Source: Streptococcus ictaluri 707-05 (GTDB lineage Bacteria > Bacillota > Bacilli > Lactobacillales > Streptococcaceae). From it: a stretch of DNA of 64,000 nt. Within the stretch, counting starts at the first letter, position 1; every line of letters starts with the position of its first letter. This document shows positions 62,164-64,000 of this stretch, piece after piece. The notes under the pieces are model-generated. The model saw nothing but the letters and a program-made list of their open reading frames with translations. It ran no database searches and was not told the origin of the DNA. Made by a program: the position numbers and the translations under genes. The DNA is taken from contig NZ_AEUX02000005.1 of NCBI RefSeq assembly GCF_000188015.2, positions 62,001 to 126,000 on the forward strand. Direction: 5' to 3'.

Positions 62164-63882
62164 ATGAATGAAGCAGGAATGCTGCAGATTCCAGATTCCA
62201 GATATTGCTTTGCGACAGATCGCAATGACTTGGTCATTCACTTACGCATTGCCAAAGAAGACAAAGACGCTAAAGTCTTTCTGGTCTATGGGGACAAATT
62301 TGAATACCATGATAAGCAGTCTGAAAAAGAAATTGAGATTGCCTACCAAGATAAGACTTATGTCTATTATGAAGTCAAGCAGCATGTGACGGATCGCCGT
62401 TTTGCCTATATTTTTCGATTTGAGGTAGAGGGCAGAAGCTATTATTTCAGTGAAGATGGATTAACAGAAAGCTATGATTTTCCAAATAGTTTTTACAATT
62501 TTTTCCAGATGCCTTACATCAATGAGGTTGATATTCACCGTCCTATCCCTTGGTTGAAAGATGCGGTTTTTTATCAGATTTTTGTGGATCGTTTTGCCCA
62601 GGGAGATTTTGACAAAGACCAGTCCTATATTGACATGGCCTGGGGAGACAAACCGACACCGAGTCATTTCGCAGGTGGTGATTTGAAAGGTATCATCCAA
62701 AAACTCGATTACCTCTCAGACTTAGGAATCAAGGCCATCTACCTAACTCCTATTTTCTTGTCACCAACTAATAACAAGTATGATATTATTGATTATTATC
62801 GGGTTGACCCACAATTTGGAAGTCTTGAGGATTTAAAAACCTTAGTAACCAAGGCTCATCAAATGGGTATCAGAGTGATTTTAGATGCGGTTTTCAATCA
62901 TTGCAGTGTGCTCGCTCCTCAATTTCAAGATGTTCTTGATAAGGGCAGAGAGTCAGTCTTTTATGATTGGTTTATGATTGAAGGGGATTACCCTAATCCA
63001 GACTTGCTCAATTATGAGACCTTTGCCTCTTGTCACTATATGCCAAAATGGAACACTTCAAATCCTAAGGTTCAAGACTTCTTAATTTCAGTGGGACTTT
63101 ATTGGATAAAAGAGGCAGATATCGACGGTTGGCGATTGGATGTCTCAGATGAAGTTTCACATCAATTTTGGCGTGACTTTAGACGAGCTGTTAAGGCCAC
63201 CAAAGAAGACTGCGTGCTGATTGGTGAGAATTGGCATGATGCTTACCCTTACCTAGCTGGTGACCAGTATGATAGCATCATGAATTATGCCTTTACCAAG
63301 GTGTGTTTGGACACTTTTGCTTTTAATCGTTTCTCAGCCGAAAATTTGTCTCATCAATTGAATAATATTTTGATGCGTAATACCGATGCCGTCAATCGGA
63401 TGAATTTGAACCTTTTGGATTCTCATGACACGCATCGTATTTTTACCCAAGTTGGCAAATCAACTGAGAAACTATTGGCTGCCCTTGCCTTGGCTATGGT
63501 TTTTCCTGGTGTTCCTTGTCTTTATTACGGTACGGAACTAGCCATGGAGGGAGGCTATGACCCTGATTCGAGAAGAACCTTTAATTGGCAAAAAGAGGAG
63601 TGGAATATGGCCGTCCTTGAGCAGACCAAGGCGCTCATTAGACTAAAAGAATTAGCTGTGATTCAAGAGGGTGATATTCGCATCACTTATGATAAGGATC
63701 TTTTAAGAGTTAGCCGACTTGGAAAAGTGCAAAGACTCGACTTGCTTCTTAACTTGGGACAAAACCCACTTGGCATTGAGGTTAAAGATCAAGTAATCAT
63801 GGCCAATGGCTTAGATCTTCAAAAGCAAGTCTTAGCCCCATTTGGATTTATCATTATAACAAAGGAGAAGACGCATGATTAA
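62164..63882 (+). CDS. Cytoplasmic GH13 enzyme, neopullulanase/cyclomaltodextrinase type
   Basis: Hydrolyses maltodextrins or cyclodextrins inside the cell. The 572 residues begin with an N-terminal beta domain (about 1-120, with no signal peptide) and contain the (beta/alpha)8 barrel: DAVFNHC near 239-245, DGWRLDVSDEV with the nucleophile Asp near 320, LIGENWHDA with the acid Glu near 357, and NLLDSHDTHRI with the third Asp near 419. N-terminal domain plus MPKWNTSNPKVQDFL fit GH13_20. In GAS such a gene next to malR is called amyB. AAAAAGGAG is upstream; it overlaps the next gene by 8 bp. Confidence 0.93.
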   Translation: MNEAGMLQIPDSRYCFATDRNDLVIHLRIAKEDKDAKVFLVYGDKFEYHDKQSEKEIEIAYQDKTYVYYEVKQHVTDRRFAYIFRFEVEGRSYYFSEDGLTESYDFPNSFYNFFQMPYINEVDIHRPIPWLKDAVFYQIFVDRFAQGDFDKDQSYIDMAWGDKPTPSHFAGGDLKGIIQKLDYLSDLGIKAIYLTPIFLSPTNNKYDIIDYYRVDPQFGSLEDLKTLVTKAHQMGIRVILDAVFNHCSVLAPQFQDVLDKGRESVFYDWFMIEGDYPNPDLLNYETFASCHYMPKWNTSNPKVQDFLISVGLYWIKEADIDGWRLDVSDEVSHQFWRDFRRAVKATKEDCVLIGENWHDAYPYLAGDQYDSIMNYAFTKVCLDTFAFNRFSAENLSHQLNNILMRNTDAVNRMNLNLLDSHDTHRIFTQVGKSTEKLLAALALAMVFPGVPCLYYGTELAMEGGYDPDSRRTFNWQKEEWNMAVLEQTKALIRLKELAVIQEGDIRITYDKDLLRVSRLGKVQRLDLLLNLGQNPLGIEVKDQVIMANGLDLQKQVLAPFGFIIITKEKTHD

Positions 63883-64000
63883 CAAAAAAGCATCCCTAAC
63901 AGGATTTATCTGTTTAAGTCTACTTAGCTTAAGTGCTTGTCAATCATCAAACCAATCTGAAAAAAATGCTGCAAAGGGAGACATCTTCACAGGAAAGCTT
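63875..64000 (+). CDS. Lipoprotein of the maltodextrin operon (5' end only)
   Basis: 42 residues before the window ends. It has a lipoprotein signal (INKKASLTGFICLSLLSLSAC, lipobox LSAC) and a start of the mature part QSSNQSEKNAAKGDIFTGKL. AAAGGAG precedes the ATG, and the gene overlaps the GH13 gene. In GAS the secreted cyclomaltodextrin glucanotransferase AmyA sits next to AmyB, so this is the leading guess, but a binding protein is equally possible from this fragment. Confidence 0.75.
   Translation, partial: MINKKASLTGFICLSLLSLSACQSSNQSEKNAAKGDIFTGKL

Overview
The window is a Firmicute chromosome segment of about 39% GC. It looks like a pyogenic-group Streptococcus, most like S. pyogenes, S. 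dysgalactiae or S. canis; species is inferred from gene content and memory, not from a search. Support comes from the YtgP-type lipid II flippase next to murE, the Fhu uptake genes, the MtsR/MtsABC metal locus, the nrdF*I*E* second ribonucleotide reductase operon, L-lysine-type MurE, and IS30-family (IS1239-like) elements. No rRNA, tRNA, CRISPR array or prophage was seen.

Layout. 1-2.5 kb: fhu ferric-siderophore uptake (minus strand, permease cut by the window edge). 2.6-7 kb: IS copy 1, murE and divergent ytgP. 7-9.5 kb: a secreted-protein gene killed by a nonsense codon and by IS copy 2. 9.6-11.8 kb: upp, clpP with a CtsR operator, and a small secreted protein. 11.9-14 kb: a frameshifted lipoprotein M28 peptidase. 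14.2-19.4 kb: DUF4298, split ylbF, ylbG, then the tmk-holB-ricT-yabA-rsmI operon. 19.4-26.4 kb: cutC, serC, GNAT, ogt (frameshifted), Spx-like, two VOC genes, a HAD phosphatase with a broken LacI regulator, exoA. 26.6-29.6 kb: lactate permease and lactate oxidase, each with a cre box. 29.7-34.6 kb: an unknown membrane protein, a broken DUF1275 gene, metG. 34.6-39.8 kb: nrdF-nrdI-nrdE followed by an IS3-family element. 40-49.2 kb: brnQ (CodY-type site), an L,D-transpeptidase, a DUF2829-SDR-ASCH operon, an oxidoreductase, glmU-nudF-small membrane protein-mtnN. 49.2-53.8 kb: mtsR and mtsABC with IS copy 3 between them. 54-56.3 kb: a large secreted protein split at an A8 run. 56.4-60.3 kb: surface cyclophilin, ftsK, DUF3397. 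60.4-64 kb: maltodextrin genes (a broken starch-binding-like lipoprotein, a LacI regulator, a GH13 enzyme, the start of another lipoprotein).

Main themes. (1) NrdF has Val, Pro and Lys in place of three metal-ligand glutamates, the signature of a metal-free class Ie (DOPA-radical) reductase; it shares the window with ferric and manganese/iron uptake loci. (2) Eight chromosomal genes and one transposase are disrupted. Two of the frameshifts lie exactly at in-phase A AAA AAA slippery heptamers, so recoding or slippage is a live alternative to decay. (3) Three IS30-family copies all have 13-bp target duplications; copy 3 separates mtsR from its upstream region and carries a perfected quasipalindrome typical of template-switch mutation. 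(4) ylbF and ftsK have a TGnTATAAT promoter placed exactly 6 nt before the ATG, which predicts leaderless mRNAs. (5) A chromosomal DUF2829 (Tad2-like) gene sits in an operon with an SDR and an ASCH protein.
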